64,000 bases of DNA, taken from Leptothrix discophora (GTDB lineage Bacteria > Pseudomonadota > Gammaproteobacteria > Burkholderiales > Burkholderiaceae_C). Positions 1 through 9,133 of this stretch are shown here, piece by piece. The first letter of the stretch is position 1; every line of letters begins with the position of its first letter. A program made the position numbers and the translations under genes. The notes beneath the pieces are model-generated. The model did no database searches and was not told the origin of the DNA. It worked only from the letters and a program-made list of their open reading frames with translations. The DNA lies in the NCBI RefSeq assembly GCF_030705305.1, contig NZ_JAUZEE010000002.1:214374-278373 (forward strand), read 5' to 3'.

Positions 1-35
1 GCGTGCGCATCGCGGTGCCCTTGAACGACCGCTGA
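1..35 (+). CDS. 3' end of an upstream gene (probably the partner sensor kinase)
   Basis: The frame starting at base 3 reads VRIAVPLNDR and stops at 33-35, ten bases before the response regulator start. LytTR regulators are usually encoded directly after their histidine kinase, so this is most likely the kinase C-terminus. That identity is inferred from position only; ten residues cannot prove it. Confidence 0.4.
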   Translation, partial: VRIAVPLNDR

Positions 36-45
36 GACACGCGCG

Positions 46-900
46 ATGGCCGATCACGACGGGGATCCCTCGACACGGCCGGCTGCGCTCGGTGCGCCGC
101 TGCGGGTCGCCATCGTCGACGACGAGCCGCTCGCGCGGCTGCGCCTGCGCACGCTGCTGGGCGACTGCCTGGCCCCGCCGGCGCAGGTCGTCGCCGAGCT
201 GGGCAGTGCCTCGGCCGCGCTGGAATGGCTGGCCCTGCACCGCTGCGACCTGCTGCTGCTGGACATCCACATGCCGGGGCTGGATGGCCTGCAGCTGGCC
301 GCGCGGCTGCGTCACCAGGCCCATCCGCCGTCGGTGGTGTTCGTGACCGCGCATGTCGAGCATGCGCTGCAGGCCTTCGAGGTCCAGGCGCTGGACTACC
401 TGACCAAGCCGGTGCGCCGGGCCCGCCTGCAGGAGGCGCTGGCCCGCGTCGCGCGCGGCTGGAGCGACACCCATCCGCAGGCGCTCCCGACCGCCGCGAC
501 GCTGCCTGCGCCGCTGGACGGGCCGTCGCCCGACGAGCCGATGCTGTGGATCGCCGACCGCGGCACGCGCCAGCGCCTGGCGATGTCGGAGGTGCTGGTG
601 CTCAAGGCCGAGCAGAAGTACGTGACGGTGCGCACGGCCACGCGCACGCTGGTGCTCGATGAGTCGCTGGCCGAGCTGGAGCTTCGGCTCGGCCCGCGCT
701 TCGTGCGCATCCACCGCAACGCCATCGTCGCGCTGCGGGCGGTGCGCTCGCTGCAGCGCCGGCCGGGCTCGATGGGCGAGGCGGCCGAGCAGGGCGAGGG
801 CTGGGCGGTCTGCGTCGACCCGGACGGCGAATGGCTGGCGGTCTCTCGCCGCCAGCTCAGCGCGGTGCGCGAGGCGCTGGTGGGGGAAGGGCTGGGCTGA
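46..900 (+). CDS. LytTR-family two-component response regulator (AlgR/LytR type)
   Basis: A cytoplasmic transcription regulator of 284 residues. An N-terminal receiver domain (about residues 18-135) shows the acidic pair in VAIVDDEP, the phospho-acceptor Asp73 in LLLLDIHMPG and the conserved Lys in DYLTKPV. A proline/alanine-rich linker leads to a C-terminal LytTR DNA-binding domain (about 178-280) with the typical FVRIHRNAIV motif. The family is known to bind paired direct repeats and often controls exopolysaccharide genes, as AlgR does for alginate. Control of the adjoining polysaccharide locus is therefore reasonable but not shown. The gene lies 10 bases after the preceding stop, so it is probably the second gene of a kinase-regulator operon. 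Confidence 0.9.
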   Translation: MADHDGDPSTRPAALGAPLRVAIVDDEPLARLRLRTLLGDCLAPPAQVVAELGSASAALEWLALHRCDLLLLDIHMPGLDGLQLAARLRHQAHPPSVVFVTAHVEHALQAFEVQALDYLTKPVRRARLQEALARVARGWSDTHPQALPTAATLPAPLDGPSPDEPMLWIADRGTRQRLAMSEVLVLKAEQKYVTVRTATRTLVLDESLAELELRLGPRFVRIHRNAIVALRAVRSLQRRPGSMGEAAEQGEGWAVCVDPDGEWLAVSRRQLSAVREALVGEGLG

Positions 901-946
901 GGGGCCGGGCGGATCGGCCGGGCGGATGCACCGGGCCGAGAGGACC

Positions 947-2605
947 TCAGCGTTCCAGCGCGCCCATGTCCAGGGCCGCGCCGTTGCGGGTCCGCGCCGA
1001 GACCCGGCCATTGACCGAGATCTGGTAGACCGGCGTGATGCCCGCGGCGGCACCCACGCCCGCTTGCGCGGCATCGACCGGCACGCTGCCGGCCAGCGGC
1101 ACCAGCGTGGCTGGATCGAGCGGCGAGGTGGTCCCGCTGCGCAGGTTGGCCGTGCCGTTCAGGGCGCCGGGCACGGCGTGATCGGCGTCGGAGTCCTGCC
1201 AGCCGGTCGAGATCCAGTTCTGGCCGAGTTCGACGATGCCGCCGGGGGTCCAGGCGCTGCCGTTCAGGTCGGTGGATTGCCGCACGTTGCGCTGCGAGAG
1301 GCTGACGCTGTCGCGCATGACGAAGACGTTGTTCCAGACCTGGGCGGTCTCTTCGGTGGTCGCGAGCTGGAACAGCCGGGCGCTGCCCCCGCCGATCACC
1401 AGCGTGTTGTGGAAGAAGTAGAGCGTGCCCTTGCGGAAGTTGGGCTCGCCCCAGCTCCCGCCCGGCGCCGAGCCGTAGTGGTCACCGCCGTAGTGGATGA
1501 CGCTGCCGGTGTCCCCGCTCTTGACGATGACGTTGCCATAGACATGGCTGAGGCGGTAGGCCGGGTCGCGGGTCGCGGTGCGGGGAAAGTCCTCGGCCTC
1601 GACCAGGTCGATGGCATGGGCGCCGGCCTCGATCAGGTTGTAGCGCACCACCGTGCCGGAGGAGCGGTCCTTGATCGAGTTGCCACCGGCCCCGCTGCGC
1701 AGCGCGCGGTAGCGGTTGAACTCGATGACGATGCCCTGGCTGGCGGTGTAGGTCGTGTGCATCCGGTCGCTGCCGCCGATGCCCATGCCGGAGAAGTCGT
1801 TGCCCGCGATCCGGATGTCCTGGGTCACGGTGAAGTCGTTCTGGTCGATGCTGTCGTCGTTGGACTTGGTGAAGACCGCCATCTGGCTGTCGGTGATCTC
1901 GTTGTCCGCCAGGGTGATGTGGTGGCCGCGTTCGACCCAGATCGCGGCGCCGAAGTCGAGGTAGTTCCGGACATTGCCACCGGAGTCGACGAAGGCGTAG
2001 TCCGGATGCGCTCGGGTCAGGTGCAGGCCGTCGATCTGGATGTGGCTGGGCAGGCCGGTGTAGGCGCGTGCATCGTGCTTGATGACGATGATCGAGCGGC
2101 CTTCGTGGATGTCGCGATCGGCTGGCGTGTTGGCATAGAGCGGTGCCAGCGCGCGCCGCGCCACGGCGCCGTGGCCGTCGATGGTGGGCCGTTCATCCAG
2201 GCTGTTGCGCACGCCGCAGATCCGCACCGGGGCCTGCGCGGTGCCCTGGGCGGAGATCATGAACTTGCCCTTGTAGGGTGTCGGGCGCGGCAGGATGCGG
2301 ACCGTGTCGCCGGCCTTCAGGCTTTCCCATGGCACCTGGTCCAGCTCGGTGTAGCGCTGGCCCGGCCCGACGGCATGGTCGACCGCGCCGGCGATGCCCG
2401 AAGGCTGGCACGCCGCCAGCGCCAGGGCGGCCTGCGGCGCAGCGGACGATGCCGGCGCGGGTGCGCCGCGGTCCTGCAGGCCGGGGCCACCCGATCCGGA
2501 GCCGCTGCCACAGGCGCTGGCCAGCGTCGTGGCCAGGATGGCGCCTGCCAGCCGGGCCAACCGGGCCATCCGGGCAAGGAGGCGCCCGGCGCGGTCATCG
2601 GACAT
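947..2605 (-). CDS. Lipoprotein with right-handed beta-helix domain, paralog 1
   Basis: About 552 residues. I chose the ATG at 2605 because it gives a lipoprotein signal ending in the lipobox LASAC followed by a Gly/Ser-rich stretch. The body resembles right-handed parallel beta-helix proteins (pectate-lyase, AlgG or chondroitinase-like folds). It starts with a PWESLKAGDTVRI motif and carries KDRSSGTVVRYN, DLVEAEDF, HYGGDH and FRKGTLYFFHNT, all shared with the two neighbouring paralogs. A role in cutting or epimerising an extracellular polysaccharide, anchored in the outer membrane, is inferred from the fold and the neighbouring locus; no activity can be read from the sequence. No clear Shine-Dalgarno is visible, and alternative ATGs at 2635 and 2701 exist. 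Confidence 0.7.
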   Translation of the reverse strand: MSDDRAGRLLARMARLARLAGAILATTLASACGSGSGSGGPGLQDRGAPAPASSAAPQAALALAACQPSGIAGAVDHAVGPGQRYTELDQVPWESLKAGDTVRILPRPTPYKGKFMISAQGTAQAPVRICGVRNSLDERPTIDGHGAVARRALAPLYANTPADRDIHEGRSIIVIKHDARAYTGLPSHIQIDGLHLTRAHPDYAFVDSGGNVRNYLDFGAAIWVERGHHITLADNEITDSQMAVFTKSNDDSIDQNDFTVTQDIRIAGNDFSGMGIGGSDRMHTTYTASQGIVIEFNRYRALRSGAGGNSIKDRSSGTVVRYNLIEAGAHAIDLVEAEDFPRTATRDPAYRLSHVYGNVIVKSGDTGSVIHYGGDHYGSAPGGSWGEPNFRKGTLYFFHNTLVIGGGSARLFQLATTEETAQVWNNVFVMRDSVSLSQRNVRQSTDLNGSAWTPGGIVELGQNWISTGWQDSDADHAVPGALNGTANLRSGTTSPLDPATLVPLAGSVPVDAAQAGVGAAAGITPVYQISVNGRVSARTRNGAALDMGALER

Positions 2606-2772
2606 GCGGGACGGCGAGGTGCAGGAAGTCAGCATCAGGATGGGTCGGAGTCGGGCCTGCAAGCATGTCCCTGCCCGGTGGCGAGGCCAAGTCAGCCGCA
2701 TGGCCTGGCCGGCGTCATCCGTGCATCCGTCACTGCCGGGCCGTTGACTCCTCACGGAAGCGGCCGGAGATG

Positions 2773-2805
2773 AAAAAGACCCGGTGCCATGGTGGACACC
2801 GGGTC
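2773..2805 (-). terminator. Rho-independent terminator after beta-helix paralog 2
   Basis: GACCCGGTG (2778-2786) pairs perfectly with CACCGGGTC (2797-2805), and the A5 run at 2773-2777 gives U5 on the minus-strand RNA. It separates paralog 2 from paralog 1, so paralog 1 probably has its own promoter or depends on read-through. Confidence 0.85.
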
Positions 2806-2843
2806 TCGGATCGGCCCCGTGCGGGCCGATGTCTTCGGGCCGA

Positions 2844-4667
2844 TCAGCGTTCGACCGCGCCCAGGTCGATCGCCGCGCCGTTGACGTTGCGCACCACCGG
2901 CAGCCGGTTCGCATCGAGCTGGCGGTTGACCGGATGGGCGCTGGCGGCGGCCAGGCTGGCCACGCCGGTGTCGACAGCGGCCGAGCCGGTCAGCGGTGCG
3001 TAGCTGCTGGCGTCGTAGGGCGCACCGGTGCCGACCATCAGGTTGGCGGTGCCGGTCACGCTGCCCCGCAGCGTCACGCCGGCCTTGTTGGCCAGCCAGC
3101 CGCTGCGGATCCAGTTGATGCCCAGGTTCAGGTTGCCGTCCTTGACCCAGCTGGTGCCGACGCCGTCGTTCTCGGCTTCACGCAGCACCACCGCGGCGTC
3201 ACCGTTGAACACGTTGTTCCAGGCCTGGACCGTCTCGTCGGTCGTCGAGATGCGGAACAGCTTGACCGAGCCGGTGGCGTAGGTGGTGTTGTTGAAGAAG
3301 TAGAGCGTGCCCTTGCGGAAGTTGCCCTCACCCCAGTTCGCACCCGGCGTGGAGCCGAAGTGGTCACCACCGTAGTGGACGAAGGCGCGCGCGCCGGTGC
3401 CCTGCTTGAGGATGTTGCCGTACACGAAGGTGCTGCGGTAGGCCGGGTCGGAGGTCGCGTAGAGGTAGAAGTCCTCGGCTTCGACCAGGTCCAGGCTGTG
3501 CGCGCCGCCCTCGAAGTAGTTGTAGCGGATCACGCTGCCGACCGAGCGGTCCTTGTGCTGGTTGCCGGTCGCGCCGGTGCGCATCGTCAGGTAGCGGTTG
3601 TATTCGAGGGTCAGTCCCACGCTCTGCAGGTAGGTGGTGTGCTCGAACCAGTCGTTGGCGATGCCGCTGTTGCTGAAGGTGTTGCCGGCCACGCGCAGGT
3701 TGCGGGTGCGGGCGAACTCGCCTTCGTCGCTCGACTTGCTGAAGATCGCCATCTGGCAGTCGCTGATCTCGTTGTCGGCCAGGGTCACGTTGTGGCCGCG
3801 CTCGACCCAGACGCAGGCCCCGAACATCGCGTAGTTCTTCGTCGCGCCGCTGGCATCGGTGAAGGTGTAGCTCGGGTGGGCCGAGCGGATCGCCAGGCCG
3901 TCGATCTGCACGTGCTGCGGATAGGCCTGGTAGGCCTGCGTGGCCAGCTGCTTGATGACGATGATCGAGCGGTTCTGGTGGATGTCGCTGACGCTGGCGC
4001 TGCTGCCGTAGGCCGAGGCGAGCTGGGTTCGGCTGACGGCGCCGTTGCCGTCGATGACGGGCCGTTCGTTGTTCGGGCCGCGCACGCCGCACACCCGCAC
4101 CGGCGCGCTGGCCGTGCCCTGCGCGGCGATCAGGAACTTGCCCTTGTAGGGCGTCGCGCTGTAGAAGATCCGCACGGTGTCGCCGGCCTTCAGGCTTTCC
4201 CAGGGCACCTGGTGCAGGGCGGTGTAGGTCTTGCCGGCACCGACCTGGTAGTCGGTCGCGCCGGCCACGCCGGAAGGCAGGCAGGCACTCAGGCCCAGCA
4301 CGGCCGGGGCGGCGCCGCCGGTGGAAGGGGCAGGGACCGGTGCAGGCGCGGGAGACGGTGCGGGTGCCGGTGCGGGGGCCGGGGCCGGAACGGGCGCAGG
4401 GGCCGGGGCGGGCGCTGGGGCAGGTGCCGGCGCAGGTGCGGGTGCGGGGGCCGGTGCCGGCGTGGGAGCCGGGGACCAGTTGCGACGGCGGCGCAGCGCC
4501 TCGGCGTCGGTCGCGGCGGCCGTGTCGGCGGCGACGGTCGTGTCGGTGCTGGCGTCGCCGCCGCCACCGCAGGCGGCCAGGCTGCTGAGCAGGATCCAGC
4601 CCATCATCAGGGCCAGGGGACGGGCGTGCCGGGGGGTGTTCTCGGGGGTGTGCTCGGGGGTGTACAT
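2844..4667 (-). CDS. Lipoprotein with Pro-Ala linker and beta-helix domain, paralog 2
   Basis: About 607 residues from ATG 4667, with GAAGGGAT upstream as a possible ribosome site. The signal sequence ends in the lipobox LAAC followed by GGGGD. A long alternating Pro-Ala spacer (about 4310-4470 in DNA) holds the enzyme-like domain away from the membrane. That domain repeats the paralog-1 motifs: PWESLKAGDTVRI, TPYKGKFLIAAQGTA, KDRSVGSVIRYN, DLVEAEDF, HYGGDHFGS and FRKGTLYFF. Its C-terminus IDLGAVER matches the MGALER end of paralog 1, so the pair is a tandem duplication. It is predicted to be an outer-membrane-attached polysaccharide-active protein. Substrate and reaction are unknown. Confidence 0.72.
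   Translation of the reverse strand: MYTPEHTPENTPRHARPLALMMGWILLSSLAACGGGGDASTDTTVAADTAAATDAEALRRRRNWSPAPTPAPAPAPAPAPAPAPAPAPAPAPVPAPAPAPAPAPSPAPAPVPAPSTGGAAPAVLGLSACLPSGVAGATDYQVGAGKTYTALHQVPWESLKAGDTVRIFYSATPYKGKFLIAAQGTASAPVRVCGVRGPNNERPVIDGNGAVSRTQLASAYGSSASVSDIHQNRSIIVIKQLATQAYQAYPQHVQIDGLAIRSAHPSYTFTDASGATKNYAMFGACVWVERGHNVTLADNEISDCQMAIFSKSSDEGEFARTRNLRVAGNTFSNSGIANDWFEHTTYLQSVGLTLEYNRYLTMRTGATGNQHKDRSVGSVIRYNYFEGGAHSLDLVEAEDFYLYATSDPAYRSTFVYGNILKQGTGARAFVHYGGDHFGSTPGANWGEGNFRKGTLYFFNNTTYATGSVKLFRISTTDETVQAWNNVFNGDAAVVLREAENDGVGTSWVKDGNLNLGINWIRSGWLANKAGVTLRGSVTGTANLMVGTGAPYDASSYAPLTGSAAVDTGVASLAAASAHPVNRQLDANRLPVVRNVNGAAIDLGAVER
4310..4470. repeat. Degenerate hexamer tract encoding the Pro-Ala linker
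   Basis: The plus strand reads a run of GGxGCx hexamers that translate on the minus strand as alternating Ala-Pro. Such tracts are common as extended spacers in surface lipoproteins and can vary in length by slippage. It is coding sequence inside beta-helix paralog 2. Confidence 0.85.
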
Positions 4668-5132
4668 CGGTGATCCCTTCGTCGTGGCGGTCCTGGTGGG
4701 GGACGGACCGTGTTGTCGTGGGATCACTATCGGCGGGGCTGGAACGGGGCCGGTTAGCAAAGGGCCGCAAAGGTAAGCGCGGCGTCCGGGCCGGCCTGCT
4801 TACACCTGACACGCAAATTCGATCGCGGCAACTGTGCCGCCTCAAGTCGAGGGTTGCTTCGTCGCATCGGCGTGCAGCAGTTCACGCCCGCGACGGGCGA
4901 TCTTGCAACAAGGTGTGGCCCGATGGGGGCCTGGCGACCCATGCGGGTGACGGTCGAATGGCAACCCGGCTGACCATTCGATGCGCTTGCTGACATTCGG
5001 CTACAGGCCGCACGCCGGGCGGGGTGGCTCATCGAGTGAGCCTCTTTCAGTTCGTGATCGATTCGTGATTGATTCGGGATGGACGCGGGTTTCAGTCGGG
5101 ATTCCCTTTGATCACCCGATCGGGGGGGTGGC
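4668..5132. other. Intergenic region between beta-helix paralogs 3 and 2
   Basis: About 465 bases without a convincing gene. It must contain the minus-strand promoter of paralog 2 and the 3' untranslated part of paralog 3. The GC content is lower than in the flanking genes around 4810-5100. I see no clear terminator hairpin, RNA gene or mobile element. Confidence 0.5.
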
Positions 5133-6854
5133 TCACGGCATGAGCTCGAAGGCGCCGAGGTCGGGGGCGGAGCCGGTCTGCGGCCGGGGCGCGAGGCGGC
5201 CGGAGTTCACGTGCTGATGGGTCACGCCGAGGTTCTCGGCCGCCGCGCCGGCTGGCATGGTCAGCGGGGCGAGGCGGCCGAGGTCGTTGCCTGCCGCACC
5301 GGGGCGTGGCCGGCCGTAGCCGTCGAGGCCGGCCTCGGCGACGTCGATCACGCGCCCGCCGATGCGCAGGCGCAGGTCATGTCCGGGCGGACCATCGACC
5401 CGCTTGCCGCTGAAGAGGTTGGTGTCGGCCGTCTCGATCGTGCCGCGCTCCAGGCCGAGCCGAAGCTCGGCGCTGCCGAGGTTCTGGATGATGTTGCCGC
5501 GCAGGAGCACGCGCTGTTCCGGACCGGGCAGGTCGAACAGGGCGACCCACCACTGCTCGTTGCGGTCGACCCGCACGCGCACCGTGTTGGCATAGAAGTG
5601 GAGGGTGCCGCGGCGGAAGTGGCGCGGGTCGTTGTCGCCGCCCCAGTGGATCATCTTGATCGACCAGGCCCGACCGGCGCCCAGCCGGGTGTCGTTCTCG
5701 ATCAGGTTGCCGTACACCCAGGCATGGGGATAGAGCGGGTCGCCGACGACCTGGGGCACGCCGTCCTCGATCTCGACCAGGTCGATCGCGCGGGCCGCAG
5801 CGATGACGTGGTTGAAGCGCACGACCGTGGCGCTCGACCGGTCCTTCATGGACGAGCCTCGGGCGCCCGCCATCAGCTGGCCGATGAAGTTGCCTTCGTA
5901 GAGCGCGCGGCGGGTCTGGATGTAGAGGTTGTGCTCGAACCAGCTGCCCGGCACGCCGTTGTCCCACAGCCGGCTGTTGCGCACGATGACGTGGTCGCTG
6001 GCTTCCTCGCGCGACTTGCTGTTGACGAAGACACCGTTGCCGTTGCGCGTGATGTCGCAGTTCTCGACCACCAGGTGCTCGACCGTGACCGCATAGATGC
6101 CGGCCGCGCCGCGCGAGTAGCGGCCGGTGCTGCCGTCCTGCGCGGTGTAGATCGACTGCGGGTGGCCGTCGGTGATGGTGAGGTTGCGGAAGTGGATGTG
6201 CTTGGCGCGATGGCCGAACGGGTCGCCGGGGGCGCGGAACAGCGTGAACACGCCCAGGTTCTCGCTGTGTTCCTTGTTGAAGAAGCGACGCGCGATGGCG
6301 TCCCGCGCGGTCACCGCGTTCGCGCCGCTGACCTCGGGCTTGCGGCAGTCGGCATCGGTGACGCCGTTGATCACGACCGGCGCCGTCTCGCTGCCTTGCG
6401 CACGCAGGCCGACCTTGGCCCGGTAGGGCTGCGCGCGGTGGTGGATGTTGACGACGTCGCCGGCCTGCAGGCTCAGCCAGGGCACCTGGTCCAGCTCGGT
6501 CAGGGGCTTGCCGGGGCCGACGTCGTAGGTGGTGCCGCTGCCCTTGAGTGCGGTCGAGCAGCCGTTGGCCGGCACCAGCGGCCGGGGCGCGGGCGGCCAG
6601 GGCTCGGTGTCCGCAGGCAAGGTGACGGGCAAGGTGGATGCGCCAGATGCGGCGGGCCGGCCGGCCTCGCCTGGGCCGCTGCTGGCGCCCGCGTCGGACG
6701 CGCTGCCGGGCATCGCGCCCGGGATCTCCTGGCCGGAGGCCTCGCTGGGCACGATCACGCGCTGCGCCATCGCCAGGCTGCCGGGCAGGCCGCCGATCAG
6801 CGCGAACAGGAGCAGGCAGCGGTGGGCAGCAGATATTCGGGCCTTGCGTGGCAT
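5133..6854 (-). CDS. Secreted right-handed beta-helix protein, paralog 3
   Basis: About 573 residues. ATG 6854 has a good AGGAG six bases upstream and opens a Sec signal (LLLFALIGGLPGSLAMA, cleavage near AMA-QR) without a lipobox, so unlike paralogs 1 and 2 it should be soluble in the periplasm or exported. It shares PWLSLQAGDVVNI, KDRSSATVVRFN, DLVEIEDG, HWGGD and FRRGTLHFYANT with the others, but HYGGDH is changed to HWGGDN and several segments differ, so it is the most diverged copy. It is divergent from the glycosyltransferase at 6973, with only 118 bases between the starts. A polysaccharide lyase, epimerase or binding role is inferred. Confidence 0.7.
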   Translation of the reverse strand: MPRKARISAAHRCLLLFALIGGLPGSLAMAQRVIVPSEASGQEIPGAMPGSASDAGASSGPGEAGRPAASGASTLPVTLPADTEPWPPAPRPLVPANGCSTALKGSGTTYDVGPGKPLTELDQVPWLSLQAGDVVNIHHRAQPYRAKVGLRAQGSETAPVVINGVTDADCRKPEVSGANAVTARDAIARRFFNKEHSENLGVFTLFRAPGDPFGHRAKHIHFRNLTITDGHPQSIYTAQDGSTGRYSRGAAGIYAVTVEHLVVENCDITRNGNGVFVNSKSREEASDHVIVRNSRLWDNGVPGSWFEHNLYIQTRRALYEGNFIGQLMAGARGSSMKDRSSATVVRFNHVIAAARAIDLVEIEDGVPQVVGDPLYPHAWVYGNLIENDTRLGAGRAWSIKMIHWGGDNDPRHFRRGTLHFYANTVRVRVDRNEQWWVALFDLPGPEQRVLLRGNIIQNLGSAELRLGLERGTIETADTNLFSGKRVDGPPGHDLRLRIGGRVIDVAEAGLDGYGRPRPGAAGNDLGRLAPLTMPAGAAAENLGVTHQHVNSGRLAPRPQTGSAPDLGAFELMP

Positions 6855-6972
6855 GTGAACTCCTGAGGGTGTCGTGTCCGCGACAGCGGTCCGGTGGGCT
6901 GCGGACTGACCGCTAGCATGCGCGGCCGGATTGTCCGGTCTGGTTTTCATTGCAAGGCGGAGAGCCCTCGGA

Positions 6973-8085
6973 ATGCGCGTGTTGCACGTGGTGGATTCCC
7001 TCGAATTCGGGGGACTGGAGCGGGTCGTGACCGACCTCGCGATCGAACAGAAGCGCATCGGCCATGAGGTCGCCGTCTTCAGCCTGCAGGCCACGACCGG
7101 CCTGGTGGGCGAACTCGAGGCGGCCGGGATTCCCGTGCTGATCGGCCACAAGCAGGGCTCGGCCGACCTGAAGCTGCTGCGCCTGCTGCGCCGGACGGTG
7201 ATCGAGCGTCGCATCGAGCTCGTGCACAGCCACAACTTCGTGCCGAACTACCACGCTGCGGTCGCGACCTGGGGCCTGCTGTGGCGCAAGCCGACGCTGG
7301 TCAGCACGACCCACGACATGGGCACGCGGCTGTCGAACGCGCGGCTGCGCCGGCTCTACCGCTGGTCCTTGCGCCACACCGCCGGCGTGGCGATGGTGGG
7401 CCGGCAGGTCCACGACAGGTTCGTCGGTGAAGGCTATGTGCCGGCCAGCCGCGCGGTGACCGTGCTCAACGGCATCCCGGTCGAGCGTTTCGGCTGGTCG
7501 CCCGAGCGCCGCGAGCGCGCCCGCGCCACGATGGGCGTGGCCGCCGACGAGCTGCTGATCGGCGCGGTCGGCCGGCTGGTCGAGCTGAAGAACCACCGCC
7601 TGCTGATCGACCAGATGCCCGCGCTGCTCGAATGCGAGCCGCGCGCCCGGCTGGTCCTGATCGGCAGCGGCCCGCTGCACGACGAGCTGCAGGCGCGCAT
7701 CGATGCGCTCGGCCTCGGCGACAAGGTGCGGCTGCTGGGCCAGCGCCGCGATGTGGCCGACTTGACGGTGGGCTTCGACGTGTTCGCGCTGCCTTCGCGC
7801 ACCGAGGGCCTGTCGATCGCGCTGCTGGAGGCGGCCGCCAACCGGCTGGCCATCGTCGCGACGGCCGTCGGCGGCAACCCCGAGATCGTCCGCGACGGCG
7901 AGACCGGCCTGCTGGTGCCGGCCGACGACGGCTCGTCGCTGATGGAGGCGATGCTGCGCCTGCTGGACGACCCGTCCCTGCGGGTGCGGCTGGCCGCATC
8001 GGCCAGCGCCTGGGTGCGCGAGCATGCCTCGGTGGCCACGCTGGCGCGGGCCTACGACGCCTTCTACCGGCAGCGCATGGGCTGA
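6973..8085 (+). CDS. Glycosyltransferase family 4 (GT-B fold)
   Basis: A cytoplasmic sugar transferase of 370 residues that would add a sugar from a nucleotide donor to the lipid-linked repeat unit. The N-terminal domain begins MRVLHVVDSLEFGGLERV, typical of GT4 enzymes. The C-terminal donor-binding domain has GAVGRLVELKNH, the acidic motif TEGLSIALLEA and VGGNPEIV. ATG 6973 is chosen over an upstream in-frame start at 6931 because homologous proteins begin at the beta-strand. It is the only plus-strand gene in this part of the locus and is divergent from the third beta-helix gene. The sugar specificity cannot be read from the sequence. Confidence 0.88.
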   Translation: MRVLHVVDSLEFGGLERVVTDLAIEQKRIGHEVAVFSLQATTGLVGELEAAGIPVLIGHKQGSADLKLLRLLRRTVIERRIELVHSHNFVPNYHAAVATWGLLWRKPTLVSTTHDMGTRLSNARLRRLYRWSLRHTAGVAMVGRQVHDRFVGEGYVPASRAVTVLNGIPVERFGWSPERRERARATMGVAADELLIGAVGRLVELKNHRLLIDQMPALLECEPRARLVLIGSGPLHDELQARIDALGLGDKVRLLGQRRDVADLTVGFDVFALPSRTEGLSIALLEAAANRLAIVATAVGGNPEIVRDGETGLLVPADDGSSLMEAMLRLLDDPSLRVRLAASASAWVREHASVATLARAYDAFYRQRMG

Positions 8086-8125
8086 CGGTTGCGGCGGCCA
8101 GGACCCGCCGCGGCCGCCACCGGCC

Positions 8126-9133
8126 TCACTTGCCGTTGGCCTTCAGCCAGGTCCAGGTCTGGCCCAGGCCGTCCGAGGTCGGCACGCGCTGCGTCCAGCC
8201 GATCGCCTTCAGGCCGGCGTTGGTGTAGCGCAGCGGCGTGTACATCGAGCGCACCACGTAGGGCGTGAAGACCGCCGGCAGCTGGCCCTTCGAGCGTTCG
8301 TGGTAGGCCACCAGCCGGCGCGCGCCCCACATGAACAGCCAGAACGGCAGGCGGATCACGCGCAGCTTGCGGACGTGGCGGCGGTAGCCGGCGAGGTATT
8401 GCGCGCAGGTCGGCAACTCGTCGTCGACGACGCTGAAGCTGCTGCCATCGGCCGCGTGCAGCGTCGCCCGCGCGACCGCATCGGCGCAGTTGTCGACGTA
8501 GGTCAGCGGCAGCAGGGCCGGTCCACCGAGGCTGAAGAACCAGCCCATCACGTTCAGGCCGACCCGCGAGGAGAACGCGCCGCCGCCGGGGCCGTAGATC
8601 ACGCCGGGGCGCAGCACGACGGTCTCGTAGCCATGCCGCGCCTTGCATTCGCGCAGCAGGTGTTCCTGGCGCGTCTTGGCGTAGCCGTAGGCACCGCGCT
8701 CGACGCCGACCGGCTCGATCGGGTGGTCATCGGCCAGCAGCGATCCGGCGCCCAGCGCCTCGGTGCGGTAGACCGAGAAGGAGCTGATCAGCACCAGGCG
8801 CCTGACGCCGGCCGCACCGGCGGCCTCGAACACGTTGCGGCTGGCGACCACGGTGTTGGCGAACATGTCGGCCGCCGCGCCCTTCATGCCGGCCGCGGCA
8901 TGCACGACGGTGTGCACGCCCAGCATCGCGGCGTCGACCGCCGGCCGGCTCAGCAGGTTGGCGCCGACCAGCTCGATCGTGGCGGCGGGGAAGTCGCGCC
9001 GCAGCGCGTCGACGGCCTCGCTCGGGCCGACGTTGCGCACGTGCAGGCGCAGGTCGGTGACGCCTTGCGCGAGCAGGCTGCGGGCGATCTGGCGGCCGAG
9101 GAAACCGGCCGATCCGGTGAGCAGGACTTTCAT
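8126..9133 (-). CDS. NAD-dependent epimerase/dehydratase (extended SDR)
   Basis: 335 residues. The Rossmann motif GSAGFLGRQIA (a variant of GxxGxxG) lies at the N-terminus and the catalytic YGYAK (YxxxK) is near the middle. The overall length and C-terminal part resemble the 3-beta-HSD/NDP-sugar epimerase group. It would modify a nucleotide sugar or a polyprenyl-linked sugar. Its start overlaps the preceding oxidoreductase gene by four bases (ATGA), so the two are translationally coupled and probably act in the same sugar pathway. An Asn-rich or steroid-type function is unlikely in this context. Confidence 0.85.
   Translation of the reverse strand: MKVLLTGSAGFLGRQIARSLLAQGVTDLRLHVRNVGPSEAVDALRRDFPAATIELVGANLLSRPAVDAAMLGVHTVVHAAAGMKGAAADMFANTVVASRNVFEAAGAAGVRRLVLISSFSVYRTEALGAGSLLADDHPIEPVGVERGAYGYAKTRQEHLLRECKARHGYETVVLRPGVIYGPGGGAFSSRVGLNVMGWFFSLGGPALLPLTYVDNCADAVARATLHAADGSSFSVVDDELPTCAQYLAGYRRHVRKLRVIRLPFWLFMWGARRLVAYHERSKGQLPAVFTPYVVRSMYTPLRYTNAGLKAIGWTQRVPTSDGLGQTWTWLKANGK

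Noticed and set aside
659-2773. A 704-residue plus-strand reading frame opposite the first beta-helix gene
   Set aside because: In GC-rich DNA the antisense of a real gene often stays open. The protein is Ala/Gly/Arg/Val-rich without motifs, while the minus-strand frame has a lipoprotein signal and conserved motifs shared with two paralogs.
4310-4470. Short repeated units that could be taken for a CRISPR array
   Set aside because: The units are contiguous hexamers with no spacers and encode a Pro-Ala linker in frame.
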